NCBI GenBank assembly: GCA_004123355.1
Contig: SCHM01000005.1
Location: 744,001-808,000 of the forward strand
DNA: 64,000 nucleotides
Source: Amphirosellinia nigrospora
Lineage: Eukaryota > Ascomycota > Sordariomycetes > Xylariales > Xylariaceae
Reading direction: 5' to 3'
Under the pieces are notes generated by a model, which did not search any database, was not told the DNA's origin, and worked only from the letters and a program-made list of their open reading frames with translations. Below are positions 38,161 through 49,879 of the stretch, piece after piece. A program made the position numbers and the translations under genes. Position 1 is the stretch's first letter, and each line of letters begins with the position of its first letter.

Positions 38161-39203
38161 TTTTCGGCACTATGGGGGATACGGCTGTGTCAGTACATGC
38201 CCATGCCGCACCAGAGGCTCGATTACTTCCTTCCCATGACGCATACGATAGAAACTCTATGTTAGAATTACGACGGACGGTGTGGATAAAGCAGAAATAC
38301 CTTGTTGAAGGCATTCTGCATCTATTAGGAGAATTATTTGATACCCGGTCCAGGAAAAGGGGGTTTGTTTAATTTTTTGTATTCAGTGTAATGTAATGAC
38401 TGGTTACGATACAAGTACTACTCAATGTTGTCTACCTAATCCCTAGCTAGGTTTACTCCTCTCCAATAGTTCTAATGATCAAACTTGTGCGATGATTACC
38501 GCCTCCTATGTGTCTTGAAACTATCGTACTCGTAGTCGATAGTCGACTCTTCGAATAAAAACCGACATGATAATGCACCCAATACTCGCTTGCGTTGCGT
38601 AATAGTTTATTAACGTGTGTCAGCCTCTTTTTTTTTCTGTACACCATATTAAACAGATGAAATGATCTCCCTGAAATATCTATATGCACGCTTTTAATGT
38701 GAGGCAACCTGTAGAAATCCGGGGTAGCTTATCCTGAAAATCCGGGCCTCTGATGCCTTAGTTATGTTGAGGCTGGGGTTGTAAGTCCCCACGCAACCTC
38801 GCCGCCCCTAGCTCCCCAGCCTGTAGCTTAAACTGGTACAGCAGGCGCACTAGGACGAACCATTAGCGGTCTGTTGAGGAGCCTTGCAGGGGTGCCCGCC
38901 AATCAAAGCGCACTATGCCACCTACCTAGTCAGTCTCATGACGCCAGTCGCCAAGCACTTCCCTAAACTGATCACAGCAGCAACGCAAGCACCACCGCCA
39001 CCCTTCCCTCTATCTATTCCATATCTACTACCTGCGTGAGCAGTCATCCCCAACAACCTTATTTATTCTAGCATCGATAGAATCACTCTCGACTAGAAGT
39101 CTTTTGACAATCAATCCCGCCACTCTTCCCCTACGAATCAAGAGTACCCAGCCATCGAGTCTTCCTCTATACCTTAAGCGTCCGTTTGTTAGAAGCAGCG
39201 ACA
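38161..39203. other. Intergenic, no gene seen
   Basis: 3' flank of the channel gene and promoter of the ML-domain gene. No recognisable repeat or gene. Confidence 0.4.
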
Positions 39204-40040
39204 ATGAGGCTCTCCTGCCGTCTATATCGCTGCGCTGTCTGCCAGCAACCTCGTCTGTGCAGGCAGCTGGTTTGGCGCCGGTGATGTGACCGTGAACGAA
39301 GCTCAGAAAGTCCCTGGCGATTCCCTCTACAGTTCTGTGATACAGACCATGACCAGGATACCGTGAAAATCGAACATGTCGACCTATCGCCTAACCCACC
39401 TGAGGCGTACGTCATACCCTTCTCTATTACTCTTCTCAATATCTTCCCTCCGGATGCCTCATACCGATTTAGCAAGGCTGCATAGCAACATGGGGGCCCA
39501 TCGTGACGCTGACCTCGGGACCGGGACGAGCAAACGAAGCTCGAAACGATTGAGTTTGTGCATGATGAGTGAACAATTAGCTAACAAAACACTTTGATTG
39601 CAGAGGCGCTAAGCTTGTTATCCACGCCTCGGGCACCGTTTCTCAGCCGATCGAGAAAGACGCCTACGTCCAGCTAATTGTCAAATATGGTTTGATCCGC
39701 CTAATCAACACCAGGGCCGACCTGTGCGAGCAGGTTGAGAACGTTGACCTCAAGTGCCCCATTGAGAAGGCGTGCTGTCTATCACCAAGGAAGTTGATAT
39801 TCCCAAAGAGGTCCCACCTGTACGTTCCGCTCCCGGCCCCTCTTTCCAAGCTGTCCCCCATCTTCGTGCTCGGAGCTTCGCAACGTAGATTCACTGACTC
39901 TTGCTATGACAGGGAACCTACAACGTGTTTGCTGATGTCTACAACGCCGACGACACGCCATCACCTGCTTGCAAGCTACGGTGACGTTTGGGATGAAGAG
40001 AAAGGCTGACGAGGCTGATGAGGAGGTTGGGGATTTATAA
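39204..40040 (+). CDS. ML-domain lipid transfer protein (NPC2 / PG-PI transfer type)
   Basis: Secreted or vacuolar sterol/phospholipid-binding protein of the NPC2 family, known in fungi as phosphatidylglycerol/phosphatidylinositol transfer protein. Exons 39204-39406, 39604-39819 and 39913-40040 have clean splice sites (GTACGT, GTACGT donors; TTGCAG, GACAG acceptors). Recognisable segments: signal peptide AVYIAALSASNLVCAGSW, then KVPGDSP, LQFCDTDHDQDTVKIEHVDL, GAKLVIHASGTVSQPIEKDA, YVQLIVKYGLIRLI, DLCEQVENVDLKCPIEKG, and GTYNVFADVYNADDTPITCL. The Cys pattern fits the family's disulfides. Four frame changes lie near 39214, 39325, 39770 and 39959; three equal one lost base (for example CCC for CCCC at 39323), the first is a one-base gain or two-base loss. 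The corrected size is about 183 codons, normal for the family. Confidence 0.88.
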
Positions 40041-40628
40041 ATCCTTTTACGCGAATGATAATGGGAAACGCACTGGTCAACGTCTGAAATCGGACTGGAT
40101 TCACATATCAAGGTCACAGATAATTGCGAATACGAATACACACGTGGCTTCTTCCACACCCCGTGGAATGAGCAAGCTTGGTTTCTCTCCCTCTCATTAA
40201 GGCTTTGGTGCTACTTTGGGCGTTGTAGGAAATATCATACATCGCATGATTCTACACCATACGGTTATCGTTAAGGTGGTCAAGTGTTGTGGCTTCACTT
40301 GGTGTATTGGCCACGGGTTGTAATAAGGGCTCTGATACCGCATTTAGAAAATCGATGAACCTCACGAATACGTTTATGCCTTCTGCCGTGATTACCGTAA
40401 AACCTACTGATTGTGTTTCTTTAATTGATGCACTGATTACACTCTATGAGTGAAGTGCTATGCCGGGATACTTATTCTATCAAGACATTATGTATACCAA
40501 CCAAGATAGCCCCTTCGCCAAACCGTCGAATACTAGTAGTTGGCTGATGCCAGCCATGATGCAACCCGTGCTCCTGATAACTCGTGACTCCTTTCTCGCT
40601 TCGCGGCAGCTCGTTCAGCCTCCATCCT
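40041..40628. other. Intergenic between convergent genes
   Basis: The ML-domain gene and the V-ATPase subunit gene converge here. No gene seen. Confidence 0.4.
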
Positions 40629-41315
40629 CTATTCTCCAAACAGACGGCGCACCCTCCTCAGCACACTGTCCTTCTCGGGGTCGTATGGGTGCTCTTTACT
40701 CGGGATTTCAAGGATGGTCGGGAAGGCGGCCGTATATGTGTCGATGCGGTACCTGATCTTGTCTGCGACCTAGAGATAGATGCTTCCCGTTAATATCTTG
40801 GCCGTTGGACGCTACAGGGTAGTGTGAAGCTGCTTTTACAGACAGACGGAGATGGGAAGAGAGTGAGTGAGTGTATGTGTGTGGGTGGATGGCGGGAAGG
40901 GGAGACCGACGTGTTGGTTGATGAGGATGATGCCGATGTCCTTGCGCTGCGTGGTGAAGCTCTCGAAGGCCGCCTCGATCGCTGACGTCTCGGTCTTGTT
41001 GTCGACGACGAGGAAGTTCTTTTGCGAGTCGGGGGGGTTCGTTACATGCTGGGAGACGCCGACGTTAGGTATTCTTCTTGTCTCTTCTCATCCCGTCCTC
41101 TAGACTCTCTTAGGTGGAAGAGACAACGTGGTGTTGGTTCCTAGGACTTACACCAATACCGGCCAGCAGTAGACCTGTTACCGAGTCCTGGATGGCATGG
41201 TATGTTAGCTTGGAGTGGGTGGTGGGTGTGAGGGCTCGTTGGTTGAGAAACGTACCTCGTCCCCGATCACGGCGAGGAATTGCCGGTCCTTGTAGTCTGC
41301 TTGGGACGTGGCCAT
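40629..41315 (-). CDS. vma7: V-type ATPase subunit F
   Basis: Subunit F of the V1 sector of the vacuolar proton pump, which sits in the central stalk. Exons on the minus strand are 41315-41256, 41187-41152, 41048-40911 and 40769-40629, which sum to 125 codons and 124 residues, the usual length. The protein reads [81 protein letters not shown], then [20 protein letters not shown] and RRLFGE at the end, all family hallmarks. Introns 1 and 2 have GTACGT and GTAAGT donors. Intron 3 has a weaker GTCGGT donor. No frame break. The start is 475 bp from the divergent nur1 start, so the two probably share a promoter region. Confidence 0.95.
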
Positions 41316-41790
41316 GGTTGGTTCGTGCCGGTGGGGTGTAGAGGGTTGTCCTGGCCGAATGCGAGGTGTAGGTTCGGTGATATATTCCTTTACCTGTTGA
41401 GCTTCTCTACAGGCAGATGATGTAAGGTAGGTCGCCCGCCTGTAGCGTGCCCTGTGCACCACTATAGGTCCAGGGAGCTGAGCGGGCGCCTAGGTAACCT
41501 TAGGTATCCACCCTATGCAGCCCAGGTTACCACCGTTCGCCCTAACGTCGATAGCAATCAAGACCCCTGCAATATTTTCTAATTACCATCTCAAGTTAGG
41601 CTACACCTATCAGGACAAGAAGCATCTCGCAGCTTTTTATCAACAAGTGACGGCCAGGCTCATAGATAGTCGTACCACGGTCGATCGAACTGTAAAGACT
41701 ACAGCAAGCAACATCTCGCCAAACTGTATGCAGTTATACATGCAAGTCGTCACCCAGTAGACAGCCGGAACCAACTCCAACGCCGAAAAG
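41316..41790. promoter_or_regulatory. Divergent intergenic region, vma7 / nur1
   Basis: The 475 bp between two divergent ATGs must hold both promoters. I do not see a reliable TATA box or named operator, so only the arrangement is supported. Confidence 0.5.
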
Positions 41791-43147
41791 ATGCCGCGAC
41801 TTGTACGCAAGAGACCGTTCATGGAACGTGTCAAGGCCATGCTGAACCCCATGGATTTCCTACTGTGGCTCTCAGAAGAGATCGAGACGCACGACTGGAG
41901 CTCCAAGACGGTCGGCACCCAGATCGGCTTGGCTATGAATTTTGCTTTCTTGATCGCGCGTGCCAATAGTGGCGGCACCCGCGTCGCAGATCCGTTTTCG
42001 ACGATGGCGGCAACGGTGGAGGGTGGTTAGCTTACCTGGTAAGTGGCAACAGGCCCTGTCTCTGGTAGTGGAGAGATTTCACATCACTAACAGTTGTTTG
42101 TCATGATGGCAGATCGGCGCAATCGTGTGGTTCTTGGTTGGCTTCTCGGGTGTCAACGCGTACTATACTATGTATCGATCGCGTACATATCGACTATTCG
42201 AAGCCAACCTCGAAAAGAAGCCCGAATCGCACTCCGCCCGCCGTGTCCGTGTACAATCGTCGCCTGTCTCGTCGTCCCCGTTACGGTTGCTAGCAGATGT
42301 TCTGAGTTCCGAAAGCGCAGAATCGAGGGCACATCCAGATAGCACGCGCGATGTCTGGGAAATAGCCATGTGGGATCCGCTACCGATTTCTCTGCGCCTA
42401 TTCTGCCTATTCAGCCCCGGTCACATCTTCGTCTACATGATGTTCCTACCTCTGGTGCCACTCGACGCGCGACCGAGTGTCACCGTTTTCAAATGCCTTG
42501 TCCTTCAAGTTCTCCTATCTGTCCAGCTTATGTTGTTCCAGTCCAGATTTTCACAACAGAACAAGGATTCGTCGGTCATACAGAAGGAAGTTATGCATGA
42601 ATACGACACCAAATTCGTCCATCCTCTCATGTACCCGACTGTCAGAGATGCCGGAACCCAATTTTCCAGAGATGACTTTGGCAACGATAGCGACTTTGTC
42701 GAAGTTGGCACACCTACTGTACAGCTTCGTAGGGGTTTCAAGACTCGTCCCAATCCGAATTACACGAAACACATCGACCCCAACAGTACAGGCTCAATAC
42801 ATTCTAACAGTATAGCGAGCCCGGGGTTGTTTACTCCAACCGCAGCTACGAGGCAAACAAGCCAGTTTACCGGCGATATCCAAAGCCGACCATTTTCAGC
42901 CAAACCAATACGAAGAAGCGTCCCGGGACCTACACCACTAAGAGAGGGCACGAACCAGTCCGTGGCATATACATCCACTGGTACGGGCGGCGGAGGCTAT
43001 TTAGGTGTGATGAACCATCCGAATTCGCCTTTAAAAAAGGGACCAAGTCTCGGTGACCTTGAGTTCAGATCTCCCGCAACAATGGAGAAATGGCTCGACT
43101 GGAACAGTTCAAATCGTTCCAAAGGGACCGCAGCCCCAGCCCAGTGA
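41791..43147 (+). CDS. nur1: Nuclear rim protein Nur1-like (DUF2418)
   Basis: Inner nuclear membrane protein; in yeasts Nur1 partners with Heh1/Src1-type proteins in rDNA and heterochromatin tethering at the nuclear rim. Exon 1 is 41791-42038, the intron 42039-42112 (GTAAGT donor, TGGCAG acceptor) and exon 2 42113-43147. The N-terminus RKRPFMERVKAMLNPMDFLL and WLSEEIETHDW is diagnostic. Helices follow: IGLAMNFAFLIARAN, IGAIVWFLVGFSGVNAYYTM with YRSRTYRLFE, then DVWEIAMWDPLPISLRLFCL, FSPGHIFVYMMFLPL and VFKCLVLQVLLSVQLMLFQS with RFSQQNKDSSVIQKEVMHEY. The tail of 180 residues is disordered. One base appears missing near 41999, just before GGNGGGWLAYL at the end of exon 1; with it the protein is about 427 residues. 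Without it exon 1 ends in a stop shortly before the donor. Confidence 0.88.
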
Positions 43148-44476
43148 AGAGCTCGAGAAAAAGCACAGGCACAGTTACATCCCAGAATCCTCAGCCTCCT
43201 AATTGGGGCCGCCGGCAGGTCTCCACATATGAAAGATACCCATCTATGTTTCAGTAATGGGCGGCTTGGGATGATACGCAGATGTACCCGTGGGTTTGGG
43301 TCATATGGCTACCCGGGTAGGTAGTCGGGATTAAGTTGAACTAGAGTGGGCCGACTACCGCTTTATGGCCTACTTGTCATGGTAGAGTGGCATATGCATT
43401 TACGGCGTTTTGATGATCCATGGGTGGGAGTTTGCTGCATATTGTTTCGTGGTTCAAGGTGGCACGTACTTTTTCATTGGGGGGTTTCGTTTGCTCAGCC
43501 TGTCTGCTGCTGTACTTTGACGAACTGTCTAACTGTCTACCTGTCTGGGTAATTTAAGTACTCGGGTATGATGATATCGGGAGCATAGGGCTAGATATGA
43601 ATTTTAATCATTTTCACCTCTACCCTTGCCTTGTATTACATGTTTCTTCCGTGTATGGCTACCGTTAGTCGTTTCCTTGTGTTCTTTTATGGGTGAAAAT
43701 GGGCAACTTCTGCTTCTACCTTTGACACTTGGCTTCGTGTGACCCCCATTCTGGACACATCATACTTTTCGAGGCATGGGTATTCGCCATTGATTAGGTT
43801 CTATGTTCTTACTAGGTAGAGAAGCTCTACTTGATTGATTAGGAACCTTTATGGTATTGGTTAGATAGCTTTATGTTGTGAATATAAAGCTAAGCTAAAA
43901 GATCATATCGAAATAATCTCTAGTAATATCTTAGCAGAGTTATTCATGTGTAATCCGGTATAGGTATCTCAATGTTCAAAGATCAGTGTAGAAATACTTT
44001 AGTGTTTAATAGGTATGATGCAGTCCAAGGGAAAAATGAAGGGCGGCTACGATTCTTCGCATATTGATAACTGCTAGTCTGTGGCTATAGCATGTATTTT
44101 GCAGCTACTATCAATTCCGTATTTACATAATATTTATGAAAGCAGTATTCTAGCTACACTAGTGTATCGTAGGCAAAATTTTAATCAATTCGCTCTTTTT
44201 GTTCCACAGGGCAGTAATTGTCACGCCGAAATTCCTATTATTTAAAAGATCCTTCGCAATCCTACAATGCTGACGGGCGCGCGCGCAACATCCTCCGCCG
44301 CCTGACTCATGGCCGTATCATCCTCGATCTGGTAGGGCTATACAAATTTCTATCAATGGTATGTCTGTAAGAAATATAAAAATGCAGCTATCATGAGTAA
44401 ACAGCATTGAACTACTTTATTGAAGTCAGCCATCATTCAAAAGTTTCTACACAAATTCAAGCCTGGGCCTCTCATC
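43148..44476. other. Intergenic, AT-rich between about 43760 and 44200
   Basis: 3' flank of nur1 and promoter of the propeller gene. No gene or element recognised. Confidence 0.4.
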
Positions 44477-45502
44477 ATGTTATTTACGAAGCTCCACTAC
44501 TTGCCCACGCTATACTCCTGCGCTTCAGCAGTCAGCGCAGCAACAACTACCTCTGGCCATCTATTCCCAGCTCACACCATTTTCCAGTTCAATGAATCAG
44601 GAACATGGCTTGAGAATATCGCGGTACGGGCGAACGGAGATCTACTCGCGACGATGCTCAGCCCGACCGCGTCCCTGTACACTTTGAAGAAGCCCTATGC
44701 CGCCGCGACTCGAGAGTTTTCGCTCCTGCATACTTTCGACAACGCCACGGGCCTGCTGGGGATTACAGAAATTGACCACGACGACTTTGCCATCCTCTCG
44801 ACTCAGCTTATAAACGGCTCGAGTTCCGTTCCTGGGTCTACCACGATCTGGGGAGCCTCTTTTAAAAATGACAAATTCACCACCCGAAAGATCGCTAGTG
44901 TCCCCGACGTCTTGGTGCCAAACGGGATCACTTCGATCCCGGGTTCGACTGCCGTGCTCCTCGCTGATAGCATCGGGGGCACCATCACCCGCTGCGACAC
45001 GCTGATAGGGACGTGCGAGACCGTCTTAAAACGCAACGAGACCGAGGCGGCCCCGGGGTCTCTCAACCCTGTGGCAATAAACGGGATCCATTACCGGGAC
45101 GGATACGTATACTGGAGCAACTCGAACTCCGTCTCCATCTTCGGGATACCCGTCGATAAGGGAGGTTATCCGGCCGCCGACGCAAAGGTGGAAACCGTGG
45201 GGAAGATCAACAACGCCTCGTTCATCGACGACTTCGCGCAAGACGCGGACGCCGGGAGGTTCTACGTTGCCGCGGGGCCCGAGAACACGATCGTGGAGCT
45301 GCGGCGCGATGGCTCGAGCCGGGTCGTCGCCGGCTCTCCCGCCGAGCTCACCGTTGCCGGATGCACGGCTGCTGCGTTTGGGAGGACGGTGCGTGATGGT
45401 AGGGTTCTTTACGTGGTGACGAATGGTGGCCTCATGGCGCCTGTCGATGGGAAACCGGAGCCGGCTAAGATTGTGGCGGTCGATACATCTGGGTGTGTCT
45501 AG
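44477..45502 (+). CDS. Secreted SMP-30/NHL-like beta-propeller protein
   Basis: Intronless, unbroken gene of 341 residues. I choose the ATG at 44477 because it begins a signal peptide (MLFTKLHYLPTLYSCASAVS, then AA); upstream in-frame codons lack an ATG. The remainder resembles the six-bladed propeller (SMP-30/gluconolactonase/calcium-dependent phosphotriesterase superfamily) common in fungal secretomes: WLENIAVRANGDLLATMLS, GLLGITEIDHDDFAIL, VPNGITSIPGSTAVLLADSI, NPVAINGIHYRDGYVYWSN, IDDFAQDADAGRFYVAAG and VLYVVTNGG. Blade edges repeat the pattern of a small residue, Gly, then a hydrophobic strand. Catalytic metal ligands are not certain, so enzyme activity is not claimed. Its codon use is GC-rich compared with the flanks. 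Confidence 0.82.
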   Translation: MLFTKLHYLPTLYSCASAVSAATTTSGHLFPAHTIFQFNESGTWLENIAVRANGDLLATMLSPTASLYTLKKPYAAATREFSLLHTFDNATGLLGITEIDHDDFAILSTQLINGSSSVPGSTTIWGASFKNDKFTTRKIASVPDVLVPNGITSIPGSTAVLLADSIGGTITRCDTLIGTCETVLKRNETEAAPGSLNPVAINGIHYRDGYVYWSNSNSVSIFGIPVDKGGYPAADAKVETVGKINNASFIDDFAQDADAGRFYVAAGPENTIVELRRDGSSRVVAGSPAELTVAGCTAAAFGRTVRDGRVLYVVTNGGLMAPVDGKPEPAKIVAVDTSGCV

Positions 45503-46461
45503 CTGCACGCCGATTCTAATAGTTATAGGTGTACGCTTGGCCCTGGAGGCAACTGAGCAATTAGAAGATTAATATAGTTCACATTTTTGGTAAGGCAATA
45601 GAGCGATTAGAAGATTAATTTAGTTCCCGTTTTTGGCATTCTGTTGTTGGTACTCATGCCTCACTAATTCCTACCATCTGTCATCCATCTGCATCGGGCT
45701 TACTTGTTAGGATATACGTAGGCTGCCCTCATAACCTTCACTGCTACGCCGAGATTTGTTACCTGTTCCACGTCGAGGGAGGTGCATGAGATTCCTTACT
45801 TCCAGTGTTTAGGCTTGGTGCTTTCTCACCATACTCGTACAATAGGGGTCCCAGCTTAGGTCCAACCGAGCCATTAAATACAAGGAAATGCTAAGTAAAT
45901 GCTATTTCATAAGTTTAGCTGAGGAGTGGTTTCCCCTTGAAGTTTAGATACCCCTCATCAGTGCTGTTTTCATTGATGTTGTCCTGATCATTGATGTGTT
46001 TATCGTCAGAGGACCCGCCATTCTTTGCTAACCTTAGTCCCGCCTAATAAGTGAAGATGACTATTCTCGCTATTTTGAGATTGTATTTAACCAAGTGACT
46101 TAATTGTATTGTTAATTACTGGTTTTTATCATGGGCGGGCACGAGATTCCTCTGATATTTGCGGCATGTGCATCTGGTATAAGTTTGTTTGTGTGTGTTT
46201 GTGCTCGTGTATCGTTTGTGCTGTGCATGGCTATCTTCTCTTTTTTAGTTAATATATATTACAAGTACGATGTCCAGTCTTGCATTTCATTAAGTTACCT
46301 ATAGATTATATAAAATGGTAGCAAATACCCCTCTGACTTCTACTTTACTCCTCTCTTGTTCTCGCCTCTATATTCCCTCGCCATCTTCCACATCTGAACG
46401 CCTATTTCAACTTTTTGGGCACCCACAATCGTCTTCCTTACCCAGTCCTCCGATATTTACG
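45503..46461. other. Intergenic, AT-rich
   Basis: No gene seen. It becomes strongly AT-rich from about 45880 to 46310. Confidence 0.4.
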
Positions 46462-46924
46462 ATGCTTCGCACTATAGGAGAATTCATACTACACCAATGG
46501 CATAAGTTACTGGACCTACAACACCAGTCACCCTCGTCATGGCACCAGGACAGGTTCCGCGAGGAACTTGAAGAATTTGACGAGGCGGAGGGTTGGTTGG
46601 ACAGGCTCAGCGAAGCATCGGACGTCTTCTTCGCCATTAGCCGCGCCAAGTACGATGGCTTCCCAATTGCAGATCTGCCTTCACTCCAACCAAGTTCTGT
46701 CGCAATATATGGATATATGCTGGCCAAGTACACCTCCCGGTGGGCATCTAAACCGCACACTGGCGTTTCTCTGCGGTGTACCCTCGCACTCCAGCGTAAG
46801 AGAGGTGGTCAATCCAACTAAGGACCACAAGTTGGGGACAGTGGCAGGTCGACATGGTATAGAGTCGGAGAAATTTACAAGAATTGGTCGCCGGTTACGG
46901 AGGGTCTGGTTGCTATTCCCATGA
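46462..46924 (+). CDS. Conserved fungal hypothetical protein
   Basis: Small protein beginning MLRTIGEFILHQWHKLLDLQ; an upstream in-frame ATG at 46315 would add 49 Ser/Pro-rich residues. Conserved-looking segments are DRFREELEEFDEAEGWLDRL, SEASDVFFAISRAKYDGFPI and YGYMLAKYTSRW. In a frame shifted by one base, SSVREVVNPTKDHKLGTVAG and RHGIESEKFTRIGRRLRRVW follow up to a stop at 46924. The shift lies near 46740-46790 and equals a one-base gain or two-base loss. From memory, this architecture (SEASDVFF...YTSRW...SVREVVNP...RRLRRVW) occurs in many filamentous ascomycetes, but no function is known to me. Confidence 0.65.
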
Positions 46925-47566
46925 TTCATGGTACAGGAATCAGGCGTTATGGCTATGTTCTTCTTGGCGATACAGCAGTTATTGTGCTGCACATGGTACT
47001 GGGAAACACGCAGGAACAAGGAGTTATGTGGTATGTAATATCGCCTTGATACTGCTGTTATTATCAGTAAACTTACTGGTCATGTTGGCTTATCTAATCC
47101 TTTATGTGTTTAGGAAGATTGGTTGCTCTTGAAGGGATGTTGTGAAGTGTTTGCCAAGACGTAGTGCGAGATTGGCAAAACAAAGGATACGGGATGCATA
47201 CCTAATTATAAACGGAGTTACGACGAGATGTTTCGGGGAACCATTACAGCCTGTATATTATTCATCAATTGACAGGAGCCTAGAGTGCAACATGATTCAG
47301 GCAACATTCTCTTCTTTCGCTGAGCCAGGCATGTGAACATCTGGCACAAAATGACCGTGTTAGGTTGTAGAAAGACGATGCCTGTGAGCTTGGTTGATTC
47401 TAGCCATGCAATCAAAGACTCAGGCAGCACTTCTCACAACTGCAGGCCTTACCACTTTTGAGCGTAAACGCAATATATAATAATATCTAAGGTTGGTGAT
47501 TTTTCTACAACTCTTATTCCTAATACCTCACATATTGGTTTTCAAACCATCAACTCTGCCAGAACA
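46925..47566. other. Intergenic, no gene seen
   Basis: 3' flank of the conserved hypothetical and promoter of the fusion gene. Confidence 0.4.
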
Positions 47567-49647
47567 ATGCCAAAATACTTCTTTACAGACTTGCCGAAGA
47601 TGTCGGATACCATGGCGAATCCAGGGGAACAAGTTCATGCCAACACAGGAGAAGAAACAGTTACTAACGACAATCCAGTCATTGTTGGCATCTACGGACT
47701 TCCAGGATCCGGCAAGTCTTTCCTGCTCCATCAACTAGAGGAGGAGCTTGGAAAGGAAGACTTCGAGTTCTACGAAGGTTCCAAAGTCATTGGATCTCTT
47801 GTGCCAGGCGGACTAGACAACTTCCGAGGGTTGCCGGAAGAAGACAAGGTCACATGGCGCCAACTCGCCATCGGCACGATAAAAAAAGAATGTGCAGAAA
47901 CCGGAAAACTTGGACTTGTCACCGGACATCTCATGTTCTGGTCGGAAGGAGATGACGAGAGACACTCGGTGCATACACCTGAAGATCTAAACACATATAC
48001 CCATATCATTTATTTGGTGTTCCGGCGGACGTCATTGCTCAACGCCGCGAAGATGACACGGAGAGGAACTGTCCCCAGTCTTCTATCGATCACTTACGCA
48101 ACTGGCAAGACGTTGAGATAGCCGCGATGCGCCAACTCTGCCGCAACCACAACATATTGTTCTGCGTGCTTGATACTCAGGACACGCTGTTGACCAGGGC
48201 ATCGCAAATGATACGTGACTTTCGGCATCATACCGAGACCTATAACCTATCTTGTGCAGAGACTAGATTGGATGAAATTCTTGGAGTTGATACGAAAATT
48301 AAGATAATGTTGGTCATCGACGGGGGCAGAATATTAGCTGCCGAAGATACCGGGAACATGTTTTGGGATACCACTTCTCGGGCTGAACAATATACACTGC
48401 AGTCGAAGGACTCGTTCGGCGGACCCATGGGCTACACTTATACGGATTTCCGTCAAGCCGCACTCCTATGCGAGGAGGTTGCCAGCGAGGAGGAGTTCGA
48501 GAGATTTTGCATTGCAGTTGCATCAGCAGTCACCATCCATGACGAATTTAGACTTCTGCTGAAGGTCGTTGCAGAGCAATATGATGTAGGCGCGGTGGTC
48601 GTGACCTGTGGATTGCGCCGGTTCTGGGAAAAAGTCCTAGAGAACGAAGGCCTCTCTGGAACGGTCAAAGTGATCGGTGGTGGACGTATCTCCGATGGTC
48701 TTGTTGTGACCGCCGATGTGAAGGCTGCTTTAGTCTCTCGTTTGAAAGACGTCTACCGCATGTACGTGTTGGCGTTTGGCAGCAGTCCGCTGGACCTACC
48801 CATGCTGAATCAGGCGAATGAGGCTATCGTTGTGGTCGGCCAAGAGGATACCAGAAGCAAGACCATGGATGCTGCGTTAATCAAAGCCATTGAAATTGAC
48901 GGTCTTCTAGCATGTCAAGTACTGATACCCAGCGATGCGCCACCCCGGCTGGATTCTGATAAACTTCCCGTTACGCAGATCAGCAAGCTCAAGGTAGTTG
49001 ATTACGTTCTCCGACGCCATCGTACCAAGGAGAACCTCGACGCACCAGTTCGCCATTTGACGGAGAAACACGCAACCAAGCTCCTATTGACACCCGCACC
49101 TAACGCATTAATCAGAGGCCATCGCCGCATTGGATGGTACCTTGCAATAGAGACCCTCCCGCACTTCCTTGGTTTGGAGGAATACATGATCTCTCATCTG
49201 CAGGGTCGCCTAACCAGCGGTTTTCGACTACAAAACGAGCAGCACACCTTGATTGTCGCGCTGATGCGCGGAGGAGAGCTCATGGCGTCCGGTATCAAAG
49301 ACGTCTTACTTAATGCTATGTTGATGCACGCCAACGGCCCGGACGATATACTGAAACATCACCTCGATGATAAACGCGCCATCATCCTAGTCGACTCCGT
49401 CGTGAACAGCGGAAAAACGGTAGTGCGATTCGTTCAACACATTCGCACGCTTCATCCCACTATTCGCATCATCATCGTTGCTGATGTTGTCCAACACCAA
49501 TGCGTGAAAGAGGGTAACCTTGCCAGTCTACTCGCCAGCGATATGCAAACCAAAGTCATTGCGCTCCGTCTTTCCGATAACAAGCCTACTAGGAAGGGCA
49601 CCACGGATACCGGCAATCGATTATTCAACACGACGCATTTGACATGA
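47567..49647 (+). CDS. P-loop kinase / HAD-like / phosphoribosyltransferase fusion protein
   Basis: Three enzyme-like modules in one chain of about 693 residues. Residues 40-190 form a P-loop NTPase (VIVGIYGLPGSGKSFLLHQL; later VPADVIAQRREDD) like small-molecule kinases. Residues 225-440 resemble the HAD superfamily: IMLVIDGGRILAAEDTG for motif I, VVVTCGLRRFWEKVL, and YVLAFGSSPLDLPML for the acidic motif. Residues 480-690 match uracil phosphoribosyltransferase-type folds: LVALMRGGELMASGIK-type strand and AIILVDSVVNSGKTVVRF as PRPP-binding loop. HAD motif I has Gly in place of the second Asp, so phosphatase activity may be lost. One base appears missing near 48022 (TTGGTGTT, with GAT expected), which splits module 1. 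No introns. A nucleotide salvage or regulatory role is inference only. Confidence 0.85.
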
Positions 49648-49879
49648 TGTACCGGCCTCTGGTCTTACTCGGCTGCAGACTTGAAGCAATAGGTTTAGTC
49701 TGACTTGAGAATATTTGCTTGCCAGCGATAGCTCGGACATCGCTGGATGATGGAGTATTTGATGTTCTAGGTAGATCGAGTAGCCAATCGAGGCATTCCA
49801 CAGTAGCCGTTTGAATCGTGATAGCCGATATCCGCTCGACCCTATTATCGTTTTGTCTTCTCAATTGTAGATCACGTCA

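Noticed and set aside
45026-45508. Minus-strand 160-codon open frame
   Set aside because: Antisense of the GC-rich propeller gene, which is clearly coding on the plus strand.
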